A DNA stretch of 64,000 bases from an uncultured Clostridia bacterium (GCA_948471525.1 CAOKSY010000001.1:244826-308825), one strand, 5' to 3'; counted from the first letter of the stretch, positions 1-9,071 are shown. Notes: a model not told the origin generated them from the sequence alone. Numbers and translations are program-made.

Positions 1-211
1 CGACGGCTTGCACCGTTGTTACGTCGCTCTCCAAATATTCGATCCCTTCGTCGGATATATCTGCAAAAATCGCCCGCGCCCTCTTTTCGTCTCTTACGAG
101 AGCAATGATTTTCGCTCCGCATTGCAATAGTTTGCGCGTAAGCGCTTTGCCTATAAGTCCGGTCGCTCCGGTGATCAATATGCGCTTGTCTTTAAATACC
201 GAGTAATCCAT
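1..211 (-). CDS. NAD-dependent epimerase/reductase (SDR family), N-terminal part, cut by window edge
   Basis: Reading leftward from an ATG at 211, about 70 codons run off the window edge. The N-terminus is MDYSVFKDKRILITGATGLIG, whose GATGLIG is the GxxGxxG dinucleotide-binding turn of an extended SDR (sugar epimerase/dehydratase) Rossmann fold. Its start lies 4 bp after the stop of the cytidylyltransferase gene, so the two are co-transcribed. A reductase next to an IspD/TarI-like cytidylyltransferase and LicD suggests it makes or modifies the polyol or sugar that is activated with CDP or attached to the glycan. That role is inference; substrate residues are outside the window. Confidence 0.75.
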   Translation of the reverse strand, partial: MDYSVFKDKRILITGATGLIGKALTRKLLQCGAKIIALVRDEKRARAIFADISDEGIEYLESDVTTVQAV

Positions 212-215
212 ATCT

Positions 216-956
216 TCATTCCTCGCGCTCGTCGTAGCCGTATATCTGAGCGTTTTCTTTGGCTTGCATAATAGCGCGCATAGTGTAATAATCGTCCGGC
301 GTAGTTATCTTTATATTCTCATACGGTCCGTCGATCATATGCAACGTAAATCCGTACGATTTCATAAGCGTGCAGGAATCTATCGAATCGCGCAGACCCT
401 CGCTCAACGCTTTTTCGTGTACGGATAAAATATCGTCGAGAAAAAAACTCTGCGGCGCCTTTGCCACTCTCGAATTTTTGCGCGAAGGCACCTGCTCTAT
501 CACGCCGTCGTCGTTCATTACTACTATAGTCTCTTTAACTATTCCCGCCGTGATAGCAGATCCGTGCTCTTTTACGCAATTAATATTTTCCGACAGAAGT
601 CGTGAGCTTATCAACGGACGTACTCCGTCGTGTATAAGTACTATCGCATTCTCTTTTCCTACGATCTCGCGAGCGGCGCGAAGTCCCCCGTAAATAGATA
701 GTTGTCCCGTCTCTCCGCCTTCGACAATCTTCTTGACTTTCTCTATCCTGAATTTATAAAGCAATTCCTTTAAATATGGTATCCATTCTTTTACGCATGC
801 GATGACGACCGCGTCTATTTCGACGTTGTTCTCAAAGTGTTCCAACGTGTGTATAATGATCGGTTTGCCGTAAATCTCGAGGAACTGTTTGGGCTTTGTC
901 TTGCTTTTCATTCGGCTTCCCACACCGCCTGCAAAAATAACGCCTATATTCTTCAT
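216..956 (-). CDS. IspD/TarI-family cytidylyltransferase
   Basis: The 246-aa protein begins with the nucleotide-binding signature FAGGVGSRM followed by KPKQFLEIYGKPIIIHTL, typical of IspD and TarI. Family members transfer CMP from CTP to a polyol phosphate (methylerythritol-4-P or ribitol-5-P). A conserved loop IHDGVRPLIS lies near residue 108. The gene sits inside a surface-glycan operon beside LicD and an SDR reductase, with 1-4 bp gaps on both sides. A role in making a CDP-activated polyol for the glycan (TarI-like) is therefore more likely than isoprenoid synthesis, but sequence alone cannot exclude IspD. Confidence 0.85.
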   Translation of the reverse strand: MKNIGVIFAGGVGSRMKSKTKPKQFLEIYGKPIIIHTLEHFENNVEIDAVVIACVKEWIPYLKELLYKFRIEKVKKIVEGGETGQLSIYGGLRAAREIVGKENAIVLIHDGVRPLISSRLLSENINCVKEHGSAITAGIVKETIVVMNDDGVIEQVPSRKNSRVAKAPQSFFLDDILSVHEKALSEGLRDSIDSCTLMKSYGFTLHMIDGPYENIKITTPDDYYTMRAIMQAKENAQIYGYDEREE

Positions 957-957
957 T

Positions 958-2313
958 CTACGCGCCTCCCTTTTCTGTACTTTCCGTCATTTGTTTTACG
1001 CTGATTTTCTCTTTATAACGCGCCTCTTTTTTCCCGTATACGAAATAGTATACCAACGCTACCCAAACAATTTCATATATAAATCCCAAGTGGAATCTTC
1101 TGATAAACTGCTCAAGTATAGGGAAGAAAACTATCGGATAGATAAGCATACAGTACAATATCCAACTGTATCCGTACTTGTTGCTTTTCATCTTTAAGAA
1201 GAGTTTCTGGAAAAACATTCCTATTGCAAACGGGAAAATTATTACGCCGAAATATCCGAAATCCTCTACGTAAGGCTTCAACGCGGTATATATATTCGAA
1301 CTGAATACGTATCCGTTGGGCGAGCTAAACTCTATAAACGCGTCAAATCTGTCAACTCCCGTATTGGGTATATATAAACCAAAGCGTCCAATGATCGAAT
1401 TAATTGCGTTTATCAACGTAGAAAAGGTAGACTGCCCGTATAAAAGCGGTTCGTCAAAATTCTCTATCCACAGATTGAAATCATATATGCCCGATCCGCC
1501 GTAAATGCTGAGCGACTTGAGAATGCCCGAACTGTACTGTTTGCTCTTGCCCAAAAGGAAAAAGATAATTACAAGCATCAAAAACAACAGTATAACTTTG
1601 ATAACGATGCTTTCGTTTACGTTTTTCTTCTTTGTATTCTCTCTGAAAAACAACACAAAAAGACAGATAAAATATATCGCGTATCTCAAGAATATATTTC
1701 TGTCCGAAGATACCATTACGGTAACTATGAAGACAAAAATCGGCAACGTCAATTTTATGATGCTGAAAGCTCTGCCTCTCGAGTATATTTCTTGAAATAG
1801 CCTGTAAGTATTGACGTAAGCAACGGCAACTGTGATCTCAAGCAACTGATTAAATACAAAACCGGGAGAATATCCTCCTACTACGCTCTCGTATATGCGT
1901 CTCAATCTTTCGCTGATAGATCCTGCGCCGCCTACGTCGGACAATAATTTCCAGCAATACAGTCCCGCGGCTATCACCGAAACAAATATAAAAAACAACT
2001 CGGGATAATTCTTCTTGGGCAGTTCTTTCTTCAAAGACACCCTTCCCTCAGCTGCGAAGGCAACGTTTTTTTGCGGCGCGAAACTCTTTATGACAAACGC
2101 GCCTACGCCGAAGGATATCAACGCGGTAGTAATATACAGTACGAACGTTCCGTTTATCCTGACAGACCAATTATTGTAATTCAACAGTACTATCGAATAT
2201 GCGGTAAGTATCGCCAGACACAGCAAAAACCAAGGCGAGAGCAAGTCACGCTTTCCGGAAAAATATGCCGTTGCCAAAAGCACACACAAAATTACCAGCA
2301 TAAATACTGTCAT
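958..2313 (-). CDS. Wzy-like oligosaccharide repeat-unit polymerase
   Basis: The 451-aa protein is very hydrophobic, with about ten to twelve predicted membrane segments starting at residue 2 and a short charged C-terminus. A long extracytoplasmic loop in the second half (around residues 255-330, NSIIGRFGLYIPNTGVDRFD) is the usual layout of O-antigen/capsule polymerases (Wzy, EpsG-like). No cofactor motif is visible, as expected. Its place in the glycan operon between a GT2 gene and the cytidylyltransferase supports a role in polymerising lipid-linked repeat units outside the membrane. Wzy proteins diverge strongly, so the call rests on topology and context. Confidence 0.7.
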   Translation of the reverse strand: MTVFMLVILCVLLATAYFSGKRDLLSPWFLLCLAILTAYSIVLLNYNNWSVRINGTFVLYITTALISFGVGAFVIKSFAPQKNVAFAAEGRVSLKKELPKKNYPELFFIFVSVIAAGLYCWKLLSDVGGAGSISERLRRIYESVVGGYSPGFVFNQLLEITVAVAYVNTYRLFQEIYSRGRAFSIIKLTLPIFVFIVTVMVSSDRNIFLRYAIYFICLFVLFFRENTKKKNVNESIVIKVILLFLMLVIIFFLLGKSKQYSSGILKSLSIYGGSGIYDFNLWIENFDEPLLYGQSTFSTLINAINSIIGRFGLYIPNTGVDRFDAFIEFSSPNGYVFSSNIYTALKPYVEDFGYFGVIIFPFAIGMFFQKLFLKMKSNKYGYSWILYCMLIYPIVFFPILEQFIRRFHLGFIYEIVWVALVYYFVYGKKEARYKEKISVKQMTESTEKGGA

Positions 2314-2340
2314 ATAGATCTCCGTACTCCTCCCGTTGTT

Positions 2341-3264
2341 TTAAAAATATCCCAGCGTTACTTTCATCAAGAATCCGAAATAACTTTCTTTCGTATATGA
2401 ACGAAGCAATTTGTTATTCTTCATTATTCTATGTTTCCCGCCGAGCGTATTTATATCCGCGCAAACTTTTATCAGAGGGAAATTTTTTGCCTGTTCGGGA
2501 AACTTTTCCAAAATTTCTTTCGCCAATGCGCTCCTTCCGTTGCGGAACTTCTTCTTGAAAACTTTTTTGGTTTTTTCCTTTATTTTTTTTGCAAGGCCGT
2601 CCTCGTATGCTCCGACGACGTTATTTTCGTGTTGACGGTACTTCATAAACGATCTTTCGTCATAGATGATTCCGCCGTTGATCGACGCCGTCATCGCCAG
2701 CCACACGTCGTGAATCCTGTTGCGCAAAAGTTCCTCGGACGGGCGGCTTTTTTTATCTGTGATCGCTTCATACAGGCTGCGCTTAAAAACCATTGTGCAT
2801 CCCGCGAGCGTATTCTTCTCCAAAATCGCAATAGGGTCGAGATGTATTTGACTGTCTCTCCCATATCTCAATCCCAGAGAATTGCCGTATTTATCCACAC
2901 ACTCCTGATTTGAAGCATATAAAACTTTGTCGCTCTGCTCAAGCATCGCCACGGCTGCGGCAAGCTTATCTTCTTCCCATATATCATCCTGATCCGCAAA
3001 CGAATAGTAATCGTGATCGCCTTCGACAGAATATAAAAGGTTCATAAAGCTGTTGCCAACGCCGACGTTTCCTTCGATAAACAACTTTACGTTGTCGTTG
3101 TCTTCCGCATAAGCGGACAGTATCTCCAGCGTGGAATCCTTTGAGCCGTCGTCTCTGATAAAAAGTTCCACATCCACTCCGGTTTGGTTGAGAATGCTGT
3201 CAATTTGTTCTTTGATAAATTTTTCGCCGTTGTACGCGCTCAACATAACCGCTACTTTACTCAT
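2341..3264 (-). CDS. GT2-family glycosyltransferase (rhamnosyltransferase-like)
   Basis: The 307-aa protein opens with the GT-A fold start VAVMLSAYNGEKFIKEQIDS, then RDDGSKDSTLEIL (nucleotide-sugar binding) and FADQDDIWEEDKL, which holds the DxD-type metal-binding motif. This pattern is typical of GT2 enzymes adding rhamnose or similar sugars to lipid-linked glycan. There is no membrane segment, so it acts on the cytoplasmic face of the membrane. It overlaps the LicD gene by 4 bp, consistent with translational coupling. Donor and acceptor sugars cannot be read from the sequence. Confidence 0.88.
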   Translation of the reverse strand: MSKVAVMLSAYNGEKFIKEQIDSILNQTGVDVELFIRDDGSKDSTLEILSAYAEDNDNVKLFIEGNVGVGNSFMNLLYSVEGDHDYYSFADQDDIWEEDKLAAAVAMLEQSDKVLYASNQECVDKYGNSLGLRYGRDSQIHLDPIAILEKNTLAGCTMVFKRSLYEAITDKKSRPSEELLRNRIHDVWLAMTASINGGIIYDERSFMKYRQHENNVVGAYEDGLAKKIKEKTKKVFKKKFRNGRSALAKEILEKFPEQAKNFPLIKVCADINTLGGKHRIMKNNKLLRSYTKESYFGFLMKVTLGYF

Positions 3265-4097
3265 TGACCGTCAGCCTCCTTGACGTACGCCTTGAAAGAG
3301 TGATGGGACACTCTCTTTTCTTCTGGCGGCAACTTCATATAATCCCCGTAAATACTCGAAAGATAAGTATCGTATTTTGCCACTGCATAAAACTCCTTAT
3401 TTTCAAACGGTATTTTCATCAAATCGGTAAATACGCTCTTTTCCAAGATCTCTTTCTCGCGATACGCCCCGCCCACTGCCGCGGCAAATCCTACTTGATC
3501 AAAATCTATTTTCTTGTATTTTTTCTGAATCTTATCGAACAGTTTCCGTTTATTGACAAAGCGACTGAGTATAAACATTCCCAATCTAAAAGGTTCGTAA
3601 TACCAAGCGTGGGTCTTTGATTTAAAATATCTCTTCCACTGAGCCGCAACGAGAAGCGCCCTATTGAACGACGTCGAATTGAATATCTTTTTTGCTTTTT
3701 TATAGGTATCCGCAAGTCCGTCTATAGGAAATATATCTATGAATACTCCTATTTTTTCTTCATAATCGCAAGTGTTTTCATCTATAAGTACGGTCGAGGT
3801 ATCGTACACTTTTGCCGACAAGTCCACAAAAGACTTGTCCGTCTCCCATGATTTGATCTTGAACGGCACGTCGTCATGAGTCAGGCAATATTTTATAAAC
3901 GCGTCATAATCGGGTCGCGGCATCATTATGTCTATATCGTCGTCCCAAGGTATGAACCCGCCGTGTCTCACAGCGCCCAACAGAGTTCCTCCGCCCAAAG
4001 AATACCTAAACCCCTTTTTTTCGCATATATCGTGAACTTCCGAAAGCAATCTTATTTCGACGTCTTTCAGTTGTTGCAAACTCAATTCTTCCATCAA
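3261..4097 (-). CDS. LicD-family phosphotransferase
   Basis: The 278-aa protein has the LicD hallmark near its N-terminus: GGTLLGAVRHGGFIPWDDD followed by IDIMMPRPDYD, a nucleotidyltransferase-type metal site. LicD and fukutin-like proteins move a phospho-substituent (phosphocholine, or another phospho-polyol) from a CDP donor onto a surface sugar. It overlaps the flanking glycosyltransferase genes by 4 bp on each side. The nearby IspD/TarI-like gene could supply the CDP donor, which makes phospho-decoration of the glycan plausible. No choline kinase or LicC is present in the window, so the group transferred is unknown. Confidence 0.9.
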   Translation of the reverse strand: MMEELSLQQLKDVEIRLLSEVHDICEKKGFRYSLGGGTLLGAVRHGGFIPWDDDIDIMMPRPDYDAFIKYCLTHDDVPFKIKSWETDKSFVDLSAKVYDTSTVLIDENTCDYEEKIGVFIDIFPIDGLADTYKKAKKIFNSTSFNRALLVAAQWKRYFKSKTHAWYYEPFRLGMFILSRFVNKRKLFDKIQKKYKKIDFDQVGFAAAVGGAYREKEILEKSVFTDLMKIPFENKEFYAVAKYDTYLSSIYGDYMKLPPEEKRVSHHSFKAYVKEADGQ

Positions 4098-4945
4098 TCC
4101 TGCTTGTCCTTAGATTTAATTTTTTTTCTCAAAACGGTCTTGTATAAAATCTTTTTTACCCATTTCGGCATGATTATGAAGCAAAAACATCTAAAATTGC
4201 TCATTGCCTCGGTTAGACGGGAATGTTTGCCGTTTTGACGCAGATACTTTTGATCTTTCTTCCAATCCCTGTATATTCTCATATCGTGACGTCTGCCGAC
4301 CATATCGTTGCCGACGCGCACTTTGACCAATATTTTCTGAATATTATAAAACTTTGCGCCGCTGACCCACATATGCGCATAGGCCGAATAGTCCTCGTTT
4401 ACCGTATCTCTGCCGTAACCGCCTGCGTCTATTATCGCTTGCTTGCGCATCATAACCGTCACATTGTTCAACGGCATTCTCTTGCGGAACATTTTGACGA
4501 TATCTTCGTGAAGTTCGGGTACTTCTCGGACAGTGCTTACGATTTCCGGATCGTCGTCAAACTCTGCGATCCATCCGCCGACAACGAAAATATCCGGATT
4601 TTCTTCCAGTATTCTATACTCTTGCTCGAATCTGTCGGACAAGCACAAATCGTCGGAATCCATACGCGCAAAAATATCGTTCTTGATATATTCCAGACCT
4701 TTAGCGGACGCTTTGCTCTGTCCCAAGTTTTCGGGTAAATAGACGATTTCCATAATTTCCGGAAACTTCTCTTTATATCCGGCTATCACGTCGTTCAACT
4801 CGTCGGGTATAGGCCCGTCTACGACCAAAACCATTTGATCGGGCGTCACCGTCTGATCGACTAATACGCTGTTTAACGAAGCGTCCAAAAACTGCGGTTT
4901 TTCGCCTCTATAAGTTGTCATCAGGACAGAAAATTCTTTGACCAC
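4094..4945 (-). CDS. GT2-family glycosyltransferase (AmsE/galactosyltransferase-like)
   Basis: The 283-aa protein starts FSVLMTTYRGEKPQFLDASL and continues with VLVVDGPIPDELNDV and FARMDSDDLCLSDRFEQE, where DSDD is the GT2 metal-binding motif. The opening resembles amylovoran/colanic-acid transferases of the AmsE type. There is no clear membrane segment. The C-terminus is basic, with a cluster of Lys and Arg that could hold the protein at the membrane. It lies 3 bp downstream of the aminotransferase gene and overlaps LicD by 4 bp. The sugar specificity is unknown. Confidence 0.87.
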   Translation of the reverse strand: MVKEFSVLMTTYRGEKPQFLDASLNSVLVDQTVTPDQMVLVVDGPIPDELNDVIAGYKEKFPEIMEIVYLPENLGQSKASAKGLEYIKNDIFARMDSDDLCLSDRFEQEYRILEENPDIFVVGGWIAEFDDDPEIVSTVREVPELHEDIVKMFRKRMPLNNVTVMMRKQAIIDAGGYGRDTVNEDYSAYAHMWVSGAKFYNIQKILVKVRVGNDMVGRRHDMRIYRDWKKDQKYLRQNGKHSRLTEAMSNFRCFCFIIMPKWVKKILYKTVLRKKIKSKDKQD

Positions 4946-4948
4946 GTC

Positions 4949-5869
4949 TCAATATACCTCCGTCAGCCATTCTTTATATTTGGGGAACTGTCCTCTGACG
5001 ATCTGCAAATAAAGTTTGTGTATCGTATCGGTGACTGAATTCTCTATCGTCGGCAATTCATACTTGTCCACTGACAGTATAGGCGTGATCTCCATTGCCG
5101 AACCGCACAGGAACGCTTCGTCGCAGGTATACAGCTCAGTACGGTCGATGCTTCTTTCCTCAACTCGGATATTGAGATCGTCTCTCGCTATCTTTATTAC
5201 GGTATCTCTCGTAATGCTTTCCAATACGCTGTCTGTCAAAAGCGGCGTGTAAAGCACCCCGTCTCTGACCATAAACAAACAAGATCCGGGACCTTCGGAT
5301 ACGGTGCCGTTTTCATTTATAAATATAGCGGTATCATAGCCGTTTCTCAAAGCCTCGAGCTGGGCCATTCTGCTGTTTATATAATTTGCTCCGCACTTTA
5401 TTCTGGGCGAAAGACTGTTATCCGATATGCGACGCCAAGAACTTATACTGCATCTCAAACCTTTTTTGTTGTACTCCGCGTTTGTTTTTCTCTTAGGAAC
5501 AGGCGAGATAAACATATTCACCGGACTGCTCGAACTCCAAGAGCCGAATCCGTCGATAAACAGCGTCTGTCTGACAGCGATATCCTCGCGGTATTTATTT
5601 GCAAGCACGGTATCCAAAAAAGCTTTTTTCAATTCTTCAAAAGTGAATTTGTCTTCCATGCACATAAGTTTTTGCGATCTCTTCAATCGCTTTATATGAT
5701 CGTCCAAACGAAAAGCATACAACTGATTTTCGCTTTCGTTGTAATAACAGCGCACTCCTTCAAAGACGTTAAGTCCAAACTGCGCGGTAGGCGCAAGTAC
5801 GTTTATCTTTGCGTCGTTTACGTCCACTATTTTTCCGTCAAACCATATAAATCTGCTTTCGGTTTTCAC
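4949..5869 (-). CDS. Class IV (branched-chain-type) PLP aminotransferase in glycan operon
   Basis: The 306-aa protein matches the fold-type IV aminotransferases (IlvE, D-amino-acid aminotransferase, ADC lyase). Visible signatures are IWFDGKIVDVNDA, FGLNVFEGVRCY, RIKCGANYINSRMAQ carrying the PLP lysine, NGTVSEGPGSCLF, and the phosphate-binding loop near LLTDSVLESITRDTV. The length is normal for IlvE. Family members swap amino groups between an amino acid and a 2-oxo acid. Its position between the initiating sugar transferase and a GT2 gene, with gaps of 1-3 bp, suggests it feeds an amino-acid-like building block or substituent into the glycan rather than general valine/leucine synthesis. That role is inference. 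Confidence 0.85.
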   Translation of the reverse strand: MKTESRFIWFDGKIVDVNDAKINVLAPTAQFGLNVFEGVRCYYNESENQLYAFRLDDHIKRLKRSQKLMCMEDKFTFEELKKAFLDTVLANKYREDIAVRQTLFIDGFGSWSSSSPVNMFISPVPKRKTNAEYNKKGLRCSISSWRRISDNSLSPRIKCGANYINSRMAQLEALRNGYDTAIFINENGTVSEGPGSCLFMVRDGVLYTPLLTDSVLESITRDTVIKIARDDLNIRVEERSIDRTELYTCDEAFLCGSAMEITPILSVDKYELPTIENSVTDTIHKLYLQIVRGQFPKYKEWLTEVY

Positions 5870-5870
5870 T

Positions 5871-6704
5871 TTATCCCTCCGTTATTTCCTGATTATTTTC
5901 GCCGTCTTTATTTTCGCCGTTCTCGGTCTCAGATTGCGGCTGATCTTCGATCGTATCGGCTCCGCCTTCGCCGTCGATATTGATTTCTTCCGTATCTTTT
6001 CCCGCGATATCCGCCGAATCTTCATCGGGAAGATGAGCAAGCCTTATTATTTCTTCTTCGGCAAGTTTTGCAGATTCCGCATCGGAAAGAGCGTCGTCTA
6101 CTTTTTCTTCGCAGATATTCTTTTTTGCAAATACCTTACCCACCGTACCGAACAGAATTTTTATATCTATCCAAATTCCTTTTTTTCTGAAAAGATCTAT
6201 GTATTCGTTATCGTAACCTACTTTTTCTTCCCAAGAATTTTCGTTTCTGCCTTTTATCTGCGCCAATCCCGTAATTCCCGCGCGCACTTCAAAGCGTTTT
6301 TTATACTTGCGATTGAGAGTATCGAAATCTCCAAGTTCGTATTCCACGCAAGGGCGGGGTCCTACTATCGACAGATCTCCTTTTATTACGTTGAACAGTT
6401 GAGGCAGTTCGTCGAGACTTGTACTTCTCAAAAATCTTCCTACTTTTGTGACTCTGGGATCGCCTGCGTAATTGAATATGCCCACGTCCTGTTTTTCGGC
6501 GTTGACTACCATCGAACGGAATTTATACATAGTAAAAACGCGCCCGTTTTTAGTTCTGCGTTTCTGCTTAAAAAGCACCGGGCCTTTGGAATCGCATTTT
6601 ATTGCTATAGCCAATATTATCCAGACCGGCAAAAGCAAGATCACCAGCAGAAGGGACGATGTAAAATCAAATAATCTCTTAAAAAATCTGTTGATAGCAA
6701 CCAT
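5871..6704 (-). CDS. Initiating sugar transferase (undecaprenyl-phosphate glycosyl-1-phosphate transferase)
   Basis: The protein (277 aa from ATG 6704) has one N-terminal hydrophobic segment, RLFDFTSSLLLVILLLPVW, then the bacterial sugar transferase core: KRRTKNGRVFTMYKFRSM, RSTSLDELPQLFNVIKGD and SIVGPRP. The DE of SLDELPQ is the catalytic region in the PglC/WcaJ family. It moves a sugar-1-phosphate to undecaprenyl phosphate and so starts the glycan. The ATG at 6704 is preferred over a TTG two codons upstream because AGGAG sits 6 nt before it. After the catalytic core comes an unusual acidic, Glu/Asp-rich tail of about 80 residues. Confidence 0.92.
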   Translation of the reverse strand: MVAINRFFKRLFDFTSSLLLVILLLPVWIILAIAIKCDSKGPVLFKQKRRTKNGRVFTMYKFRSMVVNAEKQDVGIFNYAGDPRVTKVGRFLRSTSLDELPQLFNVIKGDLSIVGPRPCVEYELGDFDTLNRKYKKRFEVRAGITGLAQIKGRNENSWEEKVGYDNEYIDLFRKKGIWIDIKILFGTVGKVFAKKNICEEKVDDALSDAESAKLAEEEIIRLAHLPDEDSADIAGKDTEEINIDGEGGADTIEDQPQSETENGENKDGENNQEITEG

Positions 6705-6706
6705 TC

Positions 6707-8755
6707 TCAACTCCTTTCAAAACTGAACGTATGAAATAAGTCGTCAAAATTCTCGGCTCTCTTGACAATTTCCGCTTTTCCGTCCTCGATGTCCAACATC
6801 GGGAAGTTAGGCAATATAAACGGCGGCTTGAGCACTACGGAATAGGAACCGACGTTGCCGAATACAACTATATCTCCTACCGCCAATTCTCCGTTGTAAC
6901 CGCGATATAAGTAATCGGATTCTATACAGGTAAAACCTCCGAAATCCAAACCTTCGTATCTTTTACGCTCTCCGCGTCCGACCGGCACTAAAGTAAGCGG
7001 CGGATTTTTCTTGTTGAGAGTAGGATTTATGTTATAGATACTTCCCAGCAAAGTCGCGATCGACTTGCCCCTTACGGTTTTGATCCCGCTCACGCGAGCG
7101 GCAAAACGCATACAGTCTCCGACAAGCGCGGAACCCGGTTCTATCAAGAGCGTAGGACGTTTGGTTTCATTCTCATAACGTTTTTTGAAAATAGGCGCTA
7201 CTTCCGCCGCATATTCGGCGTAAGTAGGGATCTTAGTATCAAATTGCGCTTTGAGAGAATCGTCCATTTTACCGAACAAACCTCCGCCGAGATCTACGTA
7301 GTCGGGACACAGGCCGTGCTTATCCAAAAGCTCGATCATCTTCTCCGCTCTCGGTCTCCAAGTATGCAACGCGCGCGTGGCAAAATGACATTGCATTCCG
7401 TTCAAAGTCAGATTTTTCTTTTCGCGCACAAGAGCGAGCGCGTCGGCAAATTCCTTTGATTCGACATCGAATCCAAATCTGGAAACCACATTGTCTCCTA
7501 TGTCGAAATTACAACGGATTCCCACCCTCAAATTGCTGTCGGGATAAGCCTCGGCAATACGTCTGATATTTTCCGTATCCGTAGCGTTATCCAAATTGAC
7601 TACGCCGCCTCTTAAAAGCAGTTCTTCCACTTTTTTAGTATTTTTATACGGACCGTTCCAAATAATATTCTCGGGCGCGACGCCTACGCCGAGCGCGATC
7701 TCCATTTCCATATCCGATACGACTTCCGCAAAACCGCCGAGTTCATTGACGATCCGACACAGTTTCGGAGTATAATTGGTCTTATACGAATAAGCGATAT
7801 TAAAGTCGGGATATATATCGGCAAACGCCTTTTTTAACTCCAGAAAATTCTTTTTAAATTGCAAAGAATCGAGTATATAAAACGCGTCGCCGTATTCGTT
7901 CATCAACTTGTCCAGCATATCGTTTATTTTTTTTACTGTCATACTTTCCACCACCTTCTGCACGCACGCTTTGACTTCTTCCGCATTTTTATCAAATTGG
8001 TTTTTATCGGCCTTGGCAGCTACTTTTTCCACTTCTCTCATCTCTTGAAGATTTTCTTTAAAGATTTTCTCTATCGAATCAATATCTTTCGTTATGCCGG
8101 TATCGCAAAAACTGCGAGACAGTATAACGCGCGACGAACCTAATCTGTAATGCTCGAATAAAATCTTTTCTGCAGGCAAACTTCCCTGTCCTATCTTTGC
8201 TATCCCGCCGAATCCGTAAGGAATACCCGCTCTATCGAGTTTTTTGCAGATCCTCTCTACCGTTCCGTTTGCAAGAAGCTCGAACATAAATGTCAGACCG
8301 TAACTTAAATGCAAGTCGTTTAGTCCGATATGAATCTCGTCGGGACGGTATTTTTCCAATACGGTATCCAGACATTGCTCGGCTTCTGCGGTTTCCAACA
8401 AAAGCACCGTTTTCGCTCTTTTGTTTACCGCTTTGAGAAAGGCTCCGACTTCCTCGACGCTCTTCCACATCGGCAACATTATTACGTCCGCGCCGCCGTC
8501 GATTACTTTTTCTATCTCTTCTTCGGAATTTTTATTCCATCCGTTGATCCTTACCAACAATTCTGAAGTCGTAAGAACGGATTTTATTTTTTTTACATCC
8601 TCGATAGCGTGATTAGATTTGACGGTATTCATACCGTGCTGCCTTTCTTCTTTCCCCAAAGTCTCGAGATCTACCCAAATGCGGTCAACTCCGTATTTTT
8701 CAGCAATCAAAGCTACTTCTCTATCGTTGGTTATATACATTAATTTCATAGCCAT
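6707..8755 (-). CDS. HpcH/HpaI aldolase fused to a LysA-like PLP decarboxylase
   Basis: The 682-aa protein combines two enzyme families. Residues about 1-235 are an HpcH/HpaI (citrate-lyase-beta/2-oxo acid aldolase) TIM barrel: DRIWVDLETLGK, ADVIMLPMWKS, LLLETAEAEQCLD, EIHIGLNDLHLSYG. Residues about 265-660 are an alanine-racemase-fold PLP decarboxylase of the diaminopimelate type: AYSYKTNYTP with the PLP lysine, MQCHFATR, VDLGGGLFG, LIEPGSALVGD and CIESDYLY with the usual Cys-Glu-Ser-Asp. Both halves look complete. It is the first gene of the glycan operon. Carbon-carbon bond making or breaking plus amino-acid decarboxylation, beside an aminotransferase, suggests synthesis of an unusual amine or amino-acid substituent. 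The substrate is unknown. Confidence 0.85.
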   Translation of the reverse strand: MAMKLMYITNDREVALIAEKYGVDRIWVDLETLGKEERQHGMNTVKSNHAIEDVKKIKSVLTTSELLVRINGWNKNSEEEIEKVIDGGADVIMLPMWKSVEEVGAFLKAVNKRAKTVLLLETAEAEQCLDTVLEKYRPDEIHIGLNDLHLSYGLTFMFELLANGTVERICKKLDRAGIPYGFGGIAKIGQGSLPAEKILFEHYRLGSSRVILSRSFCDTGITKDIDSIEKIFKENLQEMREVEKVAAKADKNQFDKNAEEVKACVQKVVESMTVKKINDMLDKLMNEYGDAFYILDSLQFKKNFLELKKAFADIYPDFNIAYSYKTNYTPKLCRIVNELGGFAEVVSDMEMEIALGVGVAPENIIWNGPYKNTKKVEELLLRGGVVNLDNATDTENIRRIAEAYPDSNLRVGIRCNFDIGDNVVSRFGFDVESKEFADALALVREKKNLTLNGMQCHFATRALHTWRPRAEKMIELLDKHGLCPDYVDLGGGLFGKMDDSLKAQFDTKIPTYAEYAAEVAPIFKKRYENETKRPTLLIEPGSALVGDCMRFAARVSGIKTVRGKSIATLLGSIYNINPTLNKKNPPLTLVPVGRGERKRYEGLDFGGFTCIESDYLYRGYNGELAVGDIVVFGNVGSYSVVLKPPFILPNFPMLDIEDGKAEIVKRAENFDDLFHTFSFERS

Positions 8756-8822
8756 TTATCACAGATCTCCGTCGCAGAACCGTTTTGAGAGTTTAATTTC
8801 TGCACCGCGACAATTTTTTTAC

Positions 8823-8851
8823 AGTATACCATACTGAAATATTAAAAGCAA
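8823..8851 (-). promoter_or_regulatory. Promoter of the glycan operon
   Basis: On the minus strand TTGCTT (8846-8851) and TATACT (8823-8828) are separated by exactly 17 bp. The predicted transcript starts near 8816 and leaves a leader of about 60 nt before the aldolase-decarboxylase gene. Confidence 0.55.
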
Positions 8852-9036
8852 GTACTTTATATTTAATAAATATATATAAGTATATCGGCTCGACGTTTAA
8901 GTCTATTTATATTCCCGTTAAAATTATTTATTTGCGCCCTTAATTATCATATTCATTATATATTTTTTCATAACTGTTCATTAATTTAATTGCGCGTCAT
9001 TCACCGATTTTTTTTACAATTTTTTAAAAATAGGGG

Positions 9037-9065
9037 TTGTATTATATCACTTTTTGTGTTATCAT
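9037..9065 (+). promoter_or_regulatory. Promoter, predicted leaderless
   Basis: TTGTAT (9037-9042), 17 bp, TATCAT (9060-9065). The ATG at 9072 begins 6 nt after the -10 box, about where transcription should start, and no Shine-Dalgarno can fit. Confidence 0.5.
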
Positions 9066-9071
9066 ATAAAT

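Larger units (their letters stand above)
8756..9071. other. Divergent intergenic region, 316 bp, AT-rich
   Basis: The stretch holds the glycan-operon promoter on the minus strand (8823-8851) and the plus-strand promoter at 9037-9065. Between them lies AT-rich sequence in which I see no ORF, no strong hairpin and no RNA gene. Confidence 0.6.
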
